From contig JAAYUT010000455.1 in NCBI GenBank assembly GCA_012517485.1, positions 1 through 10,967 of the forward strand: DNA of 10,967 nt, read 5' to 3'. Below, in pieces: positions 1 through 7,295 of this stretch. This DNA comes from Candidatus Atribacter fermentans (lineage in GTDB: Bacteria; Atribacterota; Atribacteria; Atribacterales; Atribacteraceae). The notes beneath the pieces are model-generated. The model did not search any database, was not told the DNA's origin, and was given only the letters and a program-made list of their open reading frames with translations. Positions within the stretch are counted from its first letter, which is position 1, and each line of letters starts with the position of its first letter. The position numbers and the translations under genes are program-made.

Positions 1-1
1 T

Positions 2-592
2 GGTTTTGATTATCCCTTTCAGGTCGATTACGATATTGAATGGAATTTGCTCATGGAATCAGTCAGGGAAATTGCTGATTATGGTTCACAGGTGAAGATA
101 TCTCTTGAATACAAACTCAAAGAACCTCGTCAGTATCTCTTCCTGGGAAATGCTTTTCGTTCTCTTTATCTCATCAAAGCCTTAAATAGGAAAAACATTG
201 GAGTGACAGTTGATTTCGGTCATGCCCTAATGGCCAAAGAAAACCCTGGTGAGGTCGTTTCGATTCTCTCAAGAGAAAAAGTTCTCTATAATATTCATTT
301 TAATGATGCTTATCGAGAGTGGGATGATGACCTCATGGCTGGGAGCACCAACCTCTATGAAACTTTAGAATTTCTCTACTATATTGAAAAGTCTGATTAT
401 CAAGGTTATCTTGGTTTTGACATTTTCCCCTACCGAATTCATCCGGTTCGAGCCTTAGAGCTATGCACACGGAATACTTTGGATCTTTATCGATTATTAC
501 ATGAGATAGATAAAGACTCTCTGTTAAAGGGACAGGAAAAAATGGATGCAGCTGATACCCACCAAGCAGTCCGGAAAGTTTTCTTTAAGTAA
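2..592 (+). CDS. Sugar isomerase/epimerase, xylose-isomerase-like TIM barrel (5' end missing)
   Basis: The reading frame is open from the left edge, so only the C-terminal part (about 197 codons) is present; the TTG at 47 is probably internal. Counting from that TTG, the sequence shows the metal-binding set of the xylose-isomerase/AP-endonuclease-2 TIM-barrel family. These are Glu21 in LEYKLKEPRQ, Asp56 in VDFGHAL, His84 in NIHFND and Asp125 in GFDIFPYR, plus an acidic DDD run after the histidine as in L-rhamnose-isomerase-like enzymes. Members interconvert aldoses and ketoses or epimerise keto-sugars using a divalent metal in the cytoplasm. The ENPGE stretch after the aspartate is also typical. 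The substrate cannot be told from this fragment. The gene converges on the phosphatase gene at 1081, with a repeat-filled gap between them. I am confident of the fold and family, not of the reaction. Confidence 0.85.
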   Translation, partial: GFDYPFQVDYDIEWNLLMESVREIADYGSQVKISLEYKLKEPRQYLFLGNAFRSLYLIKALNRKNIGVTVDFGHALMAKENPGEVVSILSREKVLYNIHFNDAYREWDDDLMAGSTNLYETLEFLYYIEKSDYQGYLGFDIFPYRIHPVRALELCTRNTLDLYRLLHEIDKDSLLKGQEKMDAADTHQAVRKVFFK

Positions 593-650
593 GGGGTTTG
601 TAATAGGGCCGTCTAATATTTTTATTCAGTTAAGGAAGGCGTAAAAAAAG

Positions 651-746
651 CTATCATTCTGAGCAGCGCTTTTCCGCGTGAGGATCTCATCTGACGCCAG
701 CAGCGTCATCCTGAGGCTTCGTATTCTGAAGCCGTGAGGATCTCAT
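651..746. repeat. Hairpin repeat: leading half unit plus one complete 56-bp unit
   Basis: A leading partial unit (651-690, with GCG/CGC arms around CTTTTC) is followed by one complete 56-bp unit at 691-746. The unit has two hairpins, GACGC/GCGTC and GGCTTC/GAAGCC, and ends in GTGAGGATCTCAT. Two more 56-bp units lie in tandem at 7442-7553. The stems are conserved while the loops vary. It sits downstream of the plus-strand isomerase, in the convergent gap. It resembles the widespread CATCCTGAGG intergenic repeats of environmental bacteria. Confidence 0.8.
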
Positions 747-796
747 CTTTTAATATATTTTTTCCCCTTTACTCAATATATTCATGAAAAACTGAA

Positions 797-895
797 AAGC
801 ACCCTCCCCCCGCTAAGCGGTACCCCTCCACGGAGGGGAATTGATCGACTTATTCCCCCATTGAGGGAGGATTCAGGGAGGTGTGCCTTTTTCTT
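797..895. repeat. C/G-rich intergenic repeat module, copy 1
   Basis: Two halves are visible. The left half (797-842) starts at AAGCACCCTCCCC, contains a CGC/GCG mini-stem and the palindrome-like CCCCTCCACGGAGGGG. The right half (854-893) runs from CCCCCATTGAGGG to GTGTGCC. Both halves recur at 7300-7396 in swapped order, with the left half inverted. There is no long open frame and no ribosome binding site here. The stretch 896-995 between this module and the next is T-rich with nothing I recognise. Confidence 0.7.
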
Positions 896-995
896 TTTTA
901 CTCATTTTTTACTCTTTTTTAGTATTTTCAGTATAGATCTTTACTCTATCGAATAATACAGATGACAATGAAAATAGGAATATGCCGATCAACTT

Positions 996-1080
996 CTCCC
1001 TTTCAAAAAGGGGGTAAGGGGGATTTGATTTTTTAATGCTCCGTCATTGCGAGGAGCAAAGCGACGTGGCAATCTCATTT
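996..1080. repeat. Composite repeat (AAGGGGGATT block plus ATTGC...GCAAT block), copy 1
   Basis: A block reading AAAGGGGGTAAGGGGGATTT (1006-1025) is followed by CTCCGTCATTGCGAGGAGC and GCGACGTGGCAATCTCA (1039-1077), whose ends ATTGC/GCAAT form short inverted arms. The same two blocks occur together in opposite orientation at 2960-3040 and 7591-7675. The copy ends directly at the stop codon of the minus-strand phosphatase (1081-1083), so it would lie at the 3' end of that mRNA. Confidence 0.75.
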
Positions 1081-1854
1081 TTAATACTTTAACGCTTCTA
1101 ATAACTTCTGGTGGATAACCGGTGAAGCCGCTAACACATCTCCTTCAATAAGATCAAAGGAACCACCGCTTGGAGAAGTCACCACTGCTCCAGCTTCTTG
1201 AGCAATTAAAACTCCTCCAGCTAAATCCCAGGAAGAAAGGTCATATTCCCAATATCCGTCGATGATTCCCTTGGCAACATAGCAAAGCTCCAAGGCTGCA
1301 CTCCCCAGAACCCGCAAATCGGTGAGCTTCATTACCGACCGAATTTCCTTTTCAATTCTTGGGTGTTTTCCTTCTTTATAAGGAAAGCCGGTTACCAGAT
1401 AACTTCCTTCTAAAGAAGTTCGATCCGAGACGTGTATCCTTTCTCCATTTAAATAAGCACCCTCACCTTTTTGACCATAAAACAAATCCCGCCTCACTGG
1501 ATCAAAAACCACTCCAATGACCGGTTCATTGTTTTCCCAGTATCCCAAGGACACTGAAAAGAAAGGATACTTATGAACAAAATTAAAAGTTCCATCCAGG
1601 GGATCAACATAGAATGCCTGCGATTGCTTGCCGGTTTGAATACTTCCCTCCTCTCCAATGACAGGAATATCTGGAAAGTGCTTGGATAAAATTGCATTGA
1701 TTCCTTCTTGAGATTCTTTATCAATATTAGTCACTAAATCATAGGAAACTGACTTCTGAATGACAGAAAAATTTTCTTTCTCAAAATATTTTCTCAGAAT
1801 ACTCCCACCAGTGAGCGATGCAACAATCATAGCTTCCAAGATACTGGAAGACAT
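1081..1854 (-). CDS. Inositol-monophosphatase-family phosphatase (SuhB/IMPase-like)
   Basis: This cytoplasmic Mg2+-dependent phosphomonoesterase family acts on inositol phosphates, fructose-1,6-bisphosphate, histidinol phosphate, PAP and related small molecules. The family's metal-site motifs are all present. Counted from a TTG one codon upstream of the chosen ATG, they are GEEG at 68-71, DPLDGT at 85-90 followed by FNFVH, and WDLAGG at 210-215. Length (257 aa) is normal. A GGAGG at 1864-1868 lies 9 nt before the ATG at 1854 and 6 nt before the TTG at 1857; I prefer the ATG. The gene lies 101 nt downstream of the BtpA-family gene on the same strand, so the two may be co-transcribed. Its context suggests a sugar-phosphate or polyol-phosphate substrate, but the sequence does not fix which. 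Its stop codon touches a repeat. Confidence 0.92.
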   Translation of the reverse strand: MSSSILEAMIVASLTGGSILRKYFEKENFSVIQKSVSYDLVTNIDKESQEGINAILSKHFPDIPVIGEEGSIQTGKQSQAFYVDPLDGTFNFVHKYPFFSVSLGYWENNEPVIGVVFDPVRRDLFYGQKGEGAYLNGERIHVSDRTSLEGSYLVTGFPYKEGKHPRIEKEIRSVMKLTDLRVLGSAALELCYVAKGIIDGYWEYDLSSWDLAGGVLIAQEAGAVVTSPSGGSFDLIEGDVLAASPVIHQKLLEALKY

Positions 1855-1955
1855 CAATTAAAACCTCCAATCGGGAATAAGTTAAAATGTCAGAAAGTTG
1901 TCCAATTGAATTCAAGAAAATCCTAATATTATTTTTAATTCAGCACTGCCTACGT

Positions 1956-2774
1956 TCATTTTCCCCTAAACTTTTTCACCTTATTCATGAATGCTTTGAC
2001 CCGATCTTCATCCACATGATTTTCGAACTTGCCACCATGCTTAAAGGTTGTTCCTACGACGGCTCCATCAGCAAACGCAAGCTGATTTTCTAAGTTTTCT
2101 ATCCTTACGCCGGTATTAGCAAAAACGATCGTATCTGGTAAAGCTTCTTTAACTTTTTTGAGGATTTGTACATCAGTTTCAACCCCCGCTGTTAATCCCG
2201 ATACACACAAAGCATCTGGATGGTCATTAAAAACCGTTGATTTGGCAATACTGATGATATCCCGATTTCCAAGGTATTGAGCTGCTTCTGGTACAATATT
2301 AAATAAGAGCTTCACGTTTTGAGCACCAATGGCATATTGGTGACGTACTGTCTCTCCACAATTGGTATTCCACAAGCCAAAATCACTGGCATACACTCCA
2401 CTAAAAATTTCACGCACAAATTTGGCGCCAGTCGCTGCAGCTAAATCAAGACTCGCCACTGGATCCCAAAGTACATTGACTCCAAAAGGTACTTTTATAT
2501 TGGGCATCAACTCTCCAATTATGCGAGCCATGGCTGCCACAGTAACAGTATGGACTTTGGTCATATAGGGCAGGCTAAACTCGTTGGAAAACATCACGGC
2601 ATCCACTCCACCTTTTTGGAGAGCAGTTAAATCTTTATTTGCCCATTCTATGACTTTCTCCATCCCACCTTTGTGGTCATAACCCGGATCACCAGGCATG
2701 GCACCAAAGTGACACATAGCTATAATAGGTTTTTGGCAGTGAAATACCTCTTCTAACCAGTTTGATTTTGGCAT
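1956..2774 (-). CDS. BtpA/SgcQ family TIM-barrel protein
   Basis: At 272 aa it has the length of E. coli SgcQ and matches the BtpA family (COG0434). Hallmarks in order are HFGAMPGDP (22-30), GVNVLWDP (98-105), FVREIFSG (119-126), ALCVSGLTAG (189-198), ANTGVRIENL (219-228), ADGAVVGTTFKHGG (235-248) and VDEDRVKAFM (254-263). The family is a phosphate-binding-type TIM barrel of unsettled biochemistry. BtpA itself is linked to photosystem I biogenesis in cyanobacteria, while the many non-photosynthetic members sit in sugar-utilisation loci. The middle section (158-170, FNIVPEAAQYLGN) appears to differ from the lysine/histidine-rich segment I expect here, suggesting a distinct subgroup; this is from memory. 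The ATG has a strong GAGGAGG ribosome binding site about 9 nt upstream. The kinase gene lies 321 nt upstream across a repeat-filled gap. Family confident, reaction unknown. Confidence 0.88.
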   Translation of the reverse strand: MPKSNWLEEVFHCQKPIIAMCHFGAMPGDPGYDHKGGMEKVIEWANKDLTALQKGGVDAVMFSNEFSLPYMTKVHTVTVAAMARIIGELMPNIKVPFGVNVLWDPVASLDLAAATGAKFVREIFSGVYASDFGLWNTNCGETVRHQYAIGAQNVKLLFNIVPEAAQYLGNRDIISIAKSTVFNDHPDALCVSGLTAGVETDVQILKKVKEALPDTIVFANTGVRIENLENQLAFADGAVVGTTFKHGGKFENHVDEDRVKAFMNKVKKFRGK

Positions 2775-3095
2775 TCTCTATTCCTCCTCAAAATGTATTT
2801 ATTTTTAATTTTTTCTTCCCCCTTTGGCTATTCATCTCTTCCCTCTCCCTCTCGCCCTCTCTCCCCCTCTCCCCCTCATTATTTAAGGGCGTGAGGATTT
2901 CATCTTTTTCTTTTTTTCGGCTCACGTCTCACTTCTCACTCCTTACTGTTTTTAATAACGAGATTGCCAGGTCGCATAGGACGCTCCTTGCAATGACGGA
3001 GTAGGGGAAAATCCTCCTAACCCCCTTGGCTCAAGAGGAAAACGATTCCTGGGTAAGTTTTTCATCATAAACTCATACCACGAAAGCGGCATAAA
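2775..3095. repeat. Gap between kinase and BtpA-family gene: pyrimidine tract and composite repeat, copy 2
   Basis: No gene is seen. From 2833 to 2880 the plus strand is almost purely C and T (CCCTCTCCCTCTCGCCC and similar). At 2889-2909 lies a relic of the hairpin repeat, GCGTGAGGATTTCATC. At 2960-3001 is GAGATTGCCAGGTCGC...GCTCCTTGCAATGACGGAG, followed by ATCCTCCTAACCCCCTT at 3011-3027. These are the same blocks, in the same orientation, as at 7591-7675 and inverted relative to 996-1080. The tail 3028-3095 still loosely resembles 7665-7733. Confidence 0.7.
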
Positions 3096-4634
3096 TCACC
3101 ACTCTGATAAAGAATCAGATAACTCATGCATTAGTGGCTTGGTATTTTCATAAAGGGCACGGAAAAAGTAGTAATTCAAATCATATTTTCCACTTGCTTC
3201 TTCACCAGGTTGAACAATTTTTTCGATATGAACCCAACGGTCAATTTCAGTCAGATCATGAAATAATCCAATCCCCACTCCTGCCATAAAGGCATCTCCA
3301 TAACTGGCACCAATTTGTTCTTTAGGAATTGACAATTCAACCCGGGTTATATCTGAGACAATCTGCATCCATAGTTCATTTTTCGTCCCACCACCGGTGG
3401 CTAAAATACGTCTGGGTGTTACTCCTTCTTCTTCCATAACTTCCAGATTATGGCGAATACCATATCCCACCCCTTCCAATATAGCTCGGTAGATATCAGC
3501 CTTAGTATGCCTGAGACTGATACCAAAGAACATCCCTTTCGCTTTTGGGTCATTCAAAGGGGTTCGCTCCCCTTCAAAATAGGGAAGAATAATAAGCCCC
3601 TTAGCACCAGATGGGGACTGAGCCGCTAATTTTGCTAATCGGTCGTATGCATTACCACCTTCAGTTTTTTCTTTTTCTAATTCCAATTCGGCAAACTGGT
3701 TCCGAAACCAAGTGGTAAGACTTCCAGCGGTTGAAGTACCACCTAAGAAGGCATAGGTCTCTTTTTCCAGAAATGGAGCACTCCAAAAATGACTGGTATG
3801 AATTAATTCAGAAGTTTTGACTATAAAAAAAATACTGCTTCCAAACATAAGCATCATATCGTTAAACTCTTTTACTCCAGTACTAATAGCTTCAGCGGCA
3901 GCGTCGGTTGTTCCAACGATGACTGGAGTACCGCAAGCTAAGCCTGTTTCTCGGGCTGCTTCCTCGGTGACTCGGCCAGCTATTTCGCAGCTCCAAAAAA
4001 CCTTGGGAAGTCGATTGATTGGAGTAATATAAGGTTCAATTTCCTCCCGCCAACTTAAGTGATGAACATCGAACAATGGAGCATAACCATTCGCAGTATA
4101 AATATCAATAGTTGGTTGATTGGTCAGCTTATAAACGAGATAAGCTTGACTGGTGAGAAACCATCTGGTTTTCTGGAAAATCTCCGGTTCATGATTTTTG
4201 ATCCATAAAATTTTAGGACCGGAGGCTTGAGAACTCAGGTACATCCCACAATGGCGAAAGATTTCCTCTCTCCCCAACGTTTTTTCCAAATATGCAATTT
4301 CCTGAGTTGTTCGAGTATCGATGCCATAGAGAATGGCCGGTCGCAGTGGTTGGCCTGCTTCATCAATGGGAAGAACGCAAGAGCCGATTGCGCTGGTTCC
4401 AATCCCTAAAATTTGTTTGGGGTCAATCCCGGACATATCTAATAAATTTTTTACAATGATAACAAAATCGTGCCACCATACTTGGTCAGCATCATGTTCA
4501 AAGTATCCTGGCTTCGGCATGTCCATCCCGTGAGGAACAACCTGTTGAGCAATGATTTTCCCATCCTCTTGAACCAAGACCCCTTTTGAAGAATAAGTCC
4601 CGATATCGACTCCTAATAAATACTCTTTGGCCAT
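3096..4634 (-). CDS. FGGY-family carbohydrate kinase
   Basis: This is an ATP-dependent cytoplasmic sugar or polyol kinase of the FGGY (xylulokinase/glycerol kinase) family with full length, 512 aa. Visible elements: N-terminal ATP-site strand GVDIGTYSSKG (8-18), catalytic aspartate Asp244 in VGTTDAAAEA, FGGY signature region around GERTPLNDP (355-363) to AILEGVGYGIRHN (384-396), and adenine-binding LATGGGTKNELW (411-422). The xylulokinase substrate segment GQMHG is absent: the equivalent stretch reads GTSAIGSCVLPID (79-91), so the substrate is probably not D-xylulose. AAGGAG at 4641-4646 overlaps the stop of the upstream peptidase and lies 6 nt before the ATG, so the two genes are almost certainly one operon and translationally coupled. 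Substrate remains unknown; the family is certain. Confidence 0.93.
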   Translation of the reverse strand: MAKEYLLGVDIGTYSSKGVLVQEDGKIIAQQVVPHGMDMPKPGYFEHDADQVWWHDFVIIVKNLLDMSGIDPKQILGIGTSAIGSCVLPIDEAGQPLRPAILYGIDTRTTQEIAYLEKTLGREEIFRHCGMYLSSQASGPKILWIKNHEPEIFQKTRWFLTSQAYLVYKLTNQPTIDIYTANGYAPLFDVHHLSWREEIEPYITPINRLPKVFWSCEIAGRVTEEAARETGLACGTPVIVGTTDAAAEAISTGVKEFNDMMLMFGSSIFFIVKTSELIHTSHFWSAPFLEKETYAFLGGTSTAGSLTTWFRNQFAELELEKEKTEGGNAYDRLAKLAAQSPSGAKGLIILPYFEGERTPLNDPKAKGMFFGISLRHTKADIYRAILEGVGYGIRHNLEVMEEEGVTPRRILATGGGTKNELWMQIVSDITRVELSIPKEQIGASYGDAFMAGVGIGLFHDLTEIDRWVHIEKIVQPGEEASGKYDLNYYFFRALYENTKPLMHELSDSLSEW

Positions 4635-4644
4635 ACAGTTCTCC

Positions 4645-5712
4645 TTAGATCAACATTTTCCCTTTTTGGAAAATTAATTTCCCATCTAAGTAAATTTCAC
4701 CCTCTTTTCGCATATCCTTCACGATATCCCAATGAATGGCTGATTTATTGGTTCCTCCAGTTTCGGGATAGGCACGACCAAGAGCAATATGGATTGTCCC
4801 GCCAATTTTTTCATCAAGGAGAATATCCTTGCAGAAGTACTTGACTTCAGGATTGGTTCCAAAAGCGAATTCGCCGATCCGGCTGGCTCCTGGATCACTT
4901 CGGATGGTCGATTGGAGAAAATCTTGATGGGTGGACGAGGTCGCTTTGACCAACTCTCCTTTTTGCCATTGTAAGTGAATGTCGTGCATGAGGCGACCTC
5001 CTAATACGCCAGGAAAATCAAAATAGATTTCTCCTTCAGTTGAAGATTCATCGGGAGAAGTCATAATTTCACCATCAGGCATATTTATTTTTCCGTTGGC
5101 GACTTGCCATCTTCGGTCTTTCACTGAAAAACGCAAATCAGTTTTGTGGCCAAGGATGCGAATTTCTTCCCCCTGGGATAAGTATTCAGCCCAACGACAC
5201 CATGTCTCACTTATTTGCGGCCAATCTAACAGACAAGCATTTAAAAACATATCGGTAATAGTTTCCTCATCCATTTCGGCTTCCTGAGCCAGAGAAGTAT
5301 TTGGTACCCGCACTAAACACCAGCGAGTCTTTTCCCAGCGCAAAGTCGATATCTTCCCTATGGTTCGGCGGAATTGAGCGAGCTTGTTCGATGGAATATC
5401 CCAAAAAACATGTAGATTGTGGGCACCCCGTAATCCAATATAGACATCAGCCCATTCCATACTATATGCTTCTATTTCAGGAAGCCACTCGATTTGTTGA
5501 TTTGACCCGTGTTTGAGCAAAGAACGATTTAATTCTTCAGATAAAAATTGCACCTGTGGGTGGGCACCTGCTTGAATACACGCTTCATAGACGGCCTGAA
5601 CCAAAGGATAGGTTTCAACTTCGGTCATCGCAATCATAACCCGTTCATGTGGTTGAACACCTGTGGAGTAATTGACTAAAAGTCTTCCCAGTTCTTTCCA
5701 ACGTTTATCCAT
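4645..5712 (-). CDS. M29-family metallo-aminopeptidase (AmpS/AmpT-like)
   Basis: This family of two-metal exopeptidases (thermophilic aminopeptidase T/S type) releases N-terminal residues from peptides. All six expected metal ligands can be placed: Glu215 in MPDGEIMTSP, Glu281 in IGEFAFGTNP, then His308, Tyr315, His327 and Asp329 in the region 305-330 (TIHIALGRAYPE and SAIHWD). At 355 aa it is shorter than the roughly 400 aa usual for the family, and the segment between Tyr315 and His327 looks shortened. There is no signal peptide, so it should be cytoplasmic. Only a weak AAGGGA-like ribosome binding site precedes the ATG. It is the upstream partner of the FGGY kinase with a 10-nt gap. An aminopeptidase in a sugar-type operon suggests a peptide- or amino-acid-conjugated substrate, or a divergent hydrolase; that is inference. 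Confidence 0.9.
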   Translation of the reverse strand: MDKRWKELGRLLVNYSTGVQPHERVMIAMTEVETYPLVQAVYEACIQAGAHPQVQFLSEELNRSLLKHGSNQQIEWLPEIEAYSMEWADVYIGLRGAHNLHVFWDIPSNKLAQFRRTIGKISTLRWEKTRWCLVRVPNTSLAQEAEMDEETITDMFLNACLLDWPQISETWCRWAEYLSQGEEIRILGHKTDLRFSVKDRRWQVANGKINMPDGEIMTSPDESSTEGEIYFDFPGVLGGRLMHDIHLQWQKGELVKATSSTHQDFLQSTIRSDPGASRIGEFAFGTNPEVKYFCKDILLDEKIGGTIHIALGRAYPETGGTNKSAIHWDIVKDMRKEGEIYLDGKLIFQKGKMLI

Positions 5713-5757
5713 ATTTATCCCTTATATCATTTCTTTTTTGCATTTCTGTCGTTCATT

Positions 5758-5766
5758 ATTCTACCA
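5758..5766 (-). promoter_or_regulatory. Candidate extended -10 promoter for the peptidase-kinase operon
   Basis: On the minus strand the string TGGTAGAAT fits an extended -10 (TGnTATAAT, with TAGAAT matching five of six bases). It would start transcription about 38-40 nt before the peptidase ATG. A TTGAAC lies upstream (plus coordinates 5785-5790) but its 21-nt spacing is too long for a normal -35; extended -10 promoters can do without one. Inferred from pattern only. Confidence 0.4.
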
Positions 5767-5846
5767 TAGATTTTTCTTTATTTAGTTCAAAATGAAGAGT
5801 TGGTACTTTCAACAAACCAATAAATAGATTCAGGATCAATGAAACC

Positions 5847-5898
5847 AAAAAATCAGAGCTATCAAAATCATTACGACCATGCTGATACGCTGATTTTT
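5847..5898 (-). terminator. Inverted repeat, probable terminator downstream of the UroD-like gene
   Basis: Arms AAAAATCAG (5848-5856) and CTGATTTTT (5890-5898) are perfectly complementary. The stem continues as CTATC/GATA after a small bulge, around a loop of about 20 nt. Read on the minus strand it lies about 35 nt past the UroD-like stop codon and ends in a U run, as an intrinsic terminator would. The stem is A/T-rich and the loop long, so its strength is uncertain. If real, it separates the UroD-like gene from the peptidase-kinase operon, in line with the candidate promoter at 5758. Confidence 0.4.
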
Positions 5899-5932
5899 GC
5901 ACTAAAATTGCTTAATTAAGAACTGAAAAATT

Positions 5933-7096
5933 TCACAAAAAGAAGAATTCCAATTCATTGTGATATCGCCCATAAGACAAGCCAGTCTGGTACATGGCAA
6001 TGATATTCTCAGGAGGTACATCGGGCTGGATATTGTGTACTGGTGCCAAGAGATACCCTCCTCCTTTCCCTAAGTCGTCAATTCGTCTTTTTACTTCTTC
6101 TTCGACTTCCTGAGTTGTCCCGCGCGGTAAGATTCGTTGAGTATCGATTCCACCCCAGAAACAAATTGAATCACCGTATTTTTTCTTGAGTTCTTTAGTG
6201 TCCATGTGCGCTGCACTCACCTGAACCGGATTCAAGACTTCAATCCCGATTTCAATAAAATCGTCAATTGCCCAACTGGTGCTCCCGCAACTGTGAAGAG
6301 CGACTTTGGCTTTCGTTTTTGACTTGATGACATTGATCAAGTCCCGAGTCCGGGGTTTGATGATCTGTCGATAGATATTTGGTGAAGTTAATGGCCCTTG
6401 CTGGGAGCTGATATCTTCCCATATCTCAATGAGATTGAGATATTGACCGACTTTATCCAGGAAGTTGCAGTATTGTTGAGAAAGGATTACTAGGACTTGA
6501 TCCAATAAAGCTTCAACAAAAGAGGGATTCTCGATGATTTCGATCATGATTCGTTCTAAACCGACCAAGTACCAGGCTTGTTCGAAAACCCCCGACACCG
6601 TGGTGCAAAGAGCGTATCCTGAATTGGAAATAGCTTGGGCTTCTTTATCTAAATTCTCAAATCGGCTTTTTTCATTGGGATCCGGCCAGGGGTAATGACG
6701 GAGGTCTTCAACCGTTGCTTCTTTGAGAGGGGCTCCCACTGGGTCATAATAAAAGCTGGTGTGGGGTTTTTTCCATTGGGCACCCCATTCATCATAGTAC
6801 CAAGCTGAGCTTTTATCGCTGCCTTCTTTGGAGTCCCAATGAACCGATGGTTTCATGAAAACATAACGGGTATCAATTTCAAATTTTTTTAGAACTTCTT
6901 CATCGATCACTGCCAGTTGCTGATTGCGTTCTGAAATCCTGGTGGGTCGGTTGATTCCCAATTGGTTTTTAAGCTTCTCATACGCAATGGTGGTTATGCC
7001 TGATTGGTACCCTCCCAGGTCCAGGGGGACTCGATCGGGTTCTTTATGCTCAAATGCAGTCAAAACTCTCTCTCTCGAGTTAAGAATTTTATTCAT
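5933..7096 (-). CDS. Uroporphyrinogen-decarboxylase-fold protein, MtaA/corrinoid methyltransferase-like
   Basis: The 387-aa product belongs to the URO-D superfamily but is not haem-pathway HemE: the N-terminus reads EPDRVPLDLGGYQSG instead of the invariant RQAGRY substrate motif. Instead it carries HSCG (His268, Cys270), matching the zinc-binding H-x-C of MtaA/MtbA/CmuA-type methyltransferases, and a C-terminal GGGYLLAPVHNIQPDVPPENI block (347-366) typical of that branch. Relatives move methyl groups between corrinoid proteins and thiols or folates. The usual third zinc ligand, a cysteine near the C-terminal strand, is not evident: FWGGIDTQ (313-320) occupies that region. AAGGAGGA lies 6-7 nt before the ATG. 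No corrinoid protein or partner methyltransferase gene is in the window. It heads the minus-strand gene series, but a probable terminator separates it from the peptidase gene. Superfamily sure, methyl-transfer role inferred. Confidence 0.87.
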   Translation of the reverse strand: MNKILNSRERVLTAFEHKEPDRVPLDLGGYQSGITTIAYEKLKNQLGINRPTRISERNQQLAVIDEEVLKKFEIDTRYVFMKPSVHWDSKEGSDKSSAWYYDEWGAQWKKPHTSFYYDPVGAPLKEATVEDLRHYPWPDPNEKSRFENLDKEAQAISNSGYALCTTVSGVFEQAWYLVGLERIMIEIIENPSFVEALLDQVLVILSQQYCNFLDKVGQYLNLIEIWEDISSQQGPLTSPNIYRQIIKPRTRDLINVIKSKTKAKVALHSCGSTSWAIDDFIEIGIEVLNPVQVSAAHMDTKELKKKYGDSICFWGGIDTQRILPRGTTQEVEEEVKRRIDDLGKGGGYLLAPVHNIQPDVPPENIIAMYQTGLSYGRYHNELEFFFL

Positions 7097-7143
7097 CTCT
7101 TTTCCTCCTTCATTTTTTTGATTTTACTCCTTTTCATTTTTCT

Positions 7144-7203
7144 AAAGGTAAATGTGTTATCCTTTCAATATTAAAATTTTTCTCAAACGTAAATACATTG
7201 TAT
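7144..7203. promoter_or_regulatory. Direct-repeat motif upstream of the UroD-like gene
   Basis: AAAGGTAAATGTGTTAT (7144-7160) and AAACGTAAATACATTGTAT (7185-7203) are similar strings 41 bp apart, about four helical turns, just upstream of the UroD-like gene. They could be regulator binding sites or chance in AT-rich DNA. No convincing -35/-10 pair is visible here. The rest of 7204-7294 shows nothing recognisable. Confidence 0.15.
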
Positions 7204-7295
7204 CCCCTTCTTCCCATTTCGGAAACCAAAATCAATTTCTATTTTTTTCGAAACTTCCTTTAATTAAAATTTCCATCTTGGAAATACCATCAAAT

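Noticed and set aside
1906..1915. TTGAATTCAA palindrome upstream of the phosphatase gene
   Set aside because: A 10-bp AT-rich palindrome in AT-rich DNA is expected by chance, with no second copy or clear promoter beside it.
2762..3004. Plus-strand 80-codon open frame rich in Ser, Leu and Phe
   Set aside because: Its apparent hydrophobic protein comes from the C/T tract and repeats; it also overlaps the BtpA-family start on the other strand.
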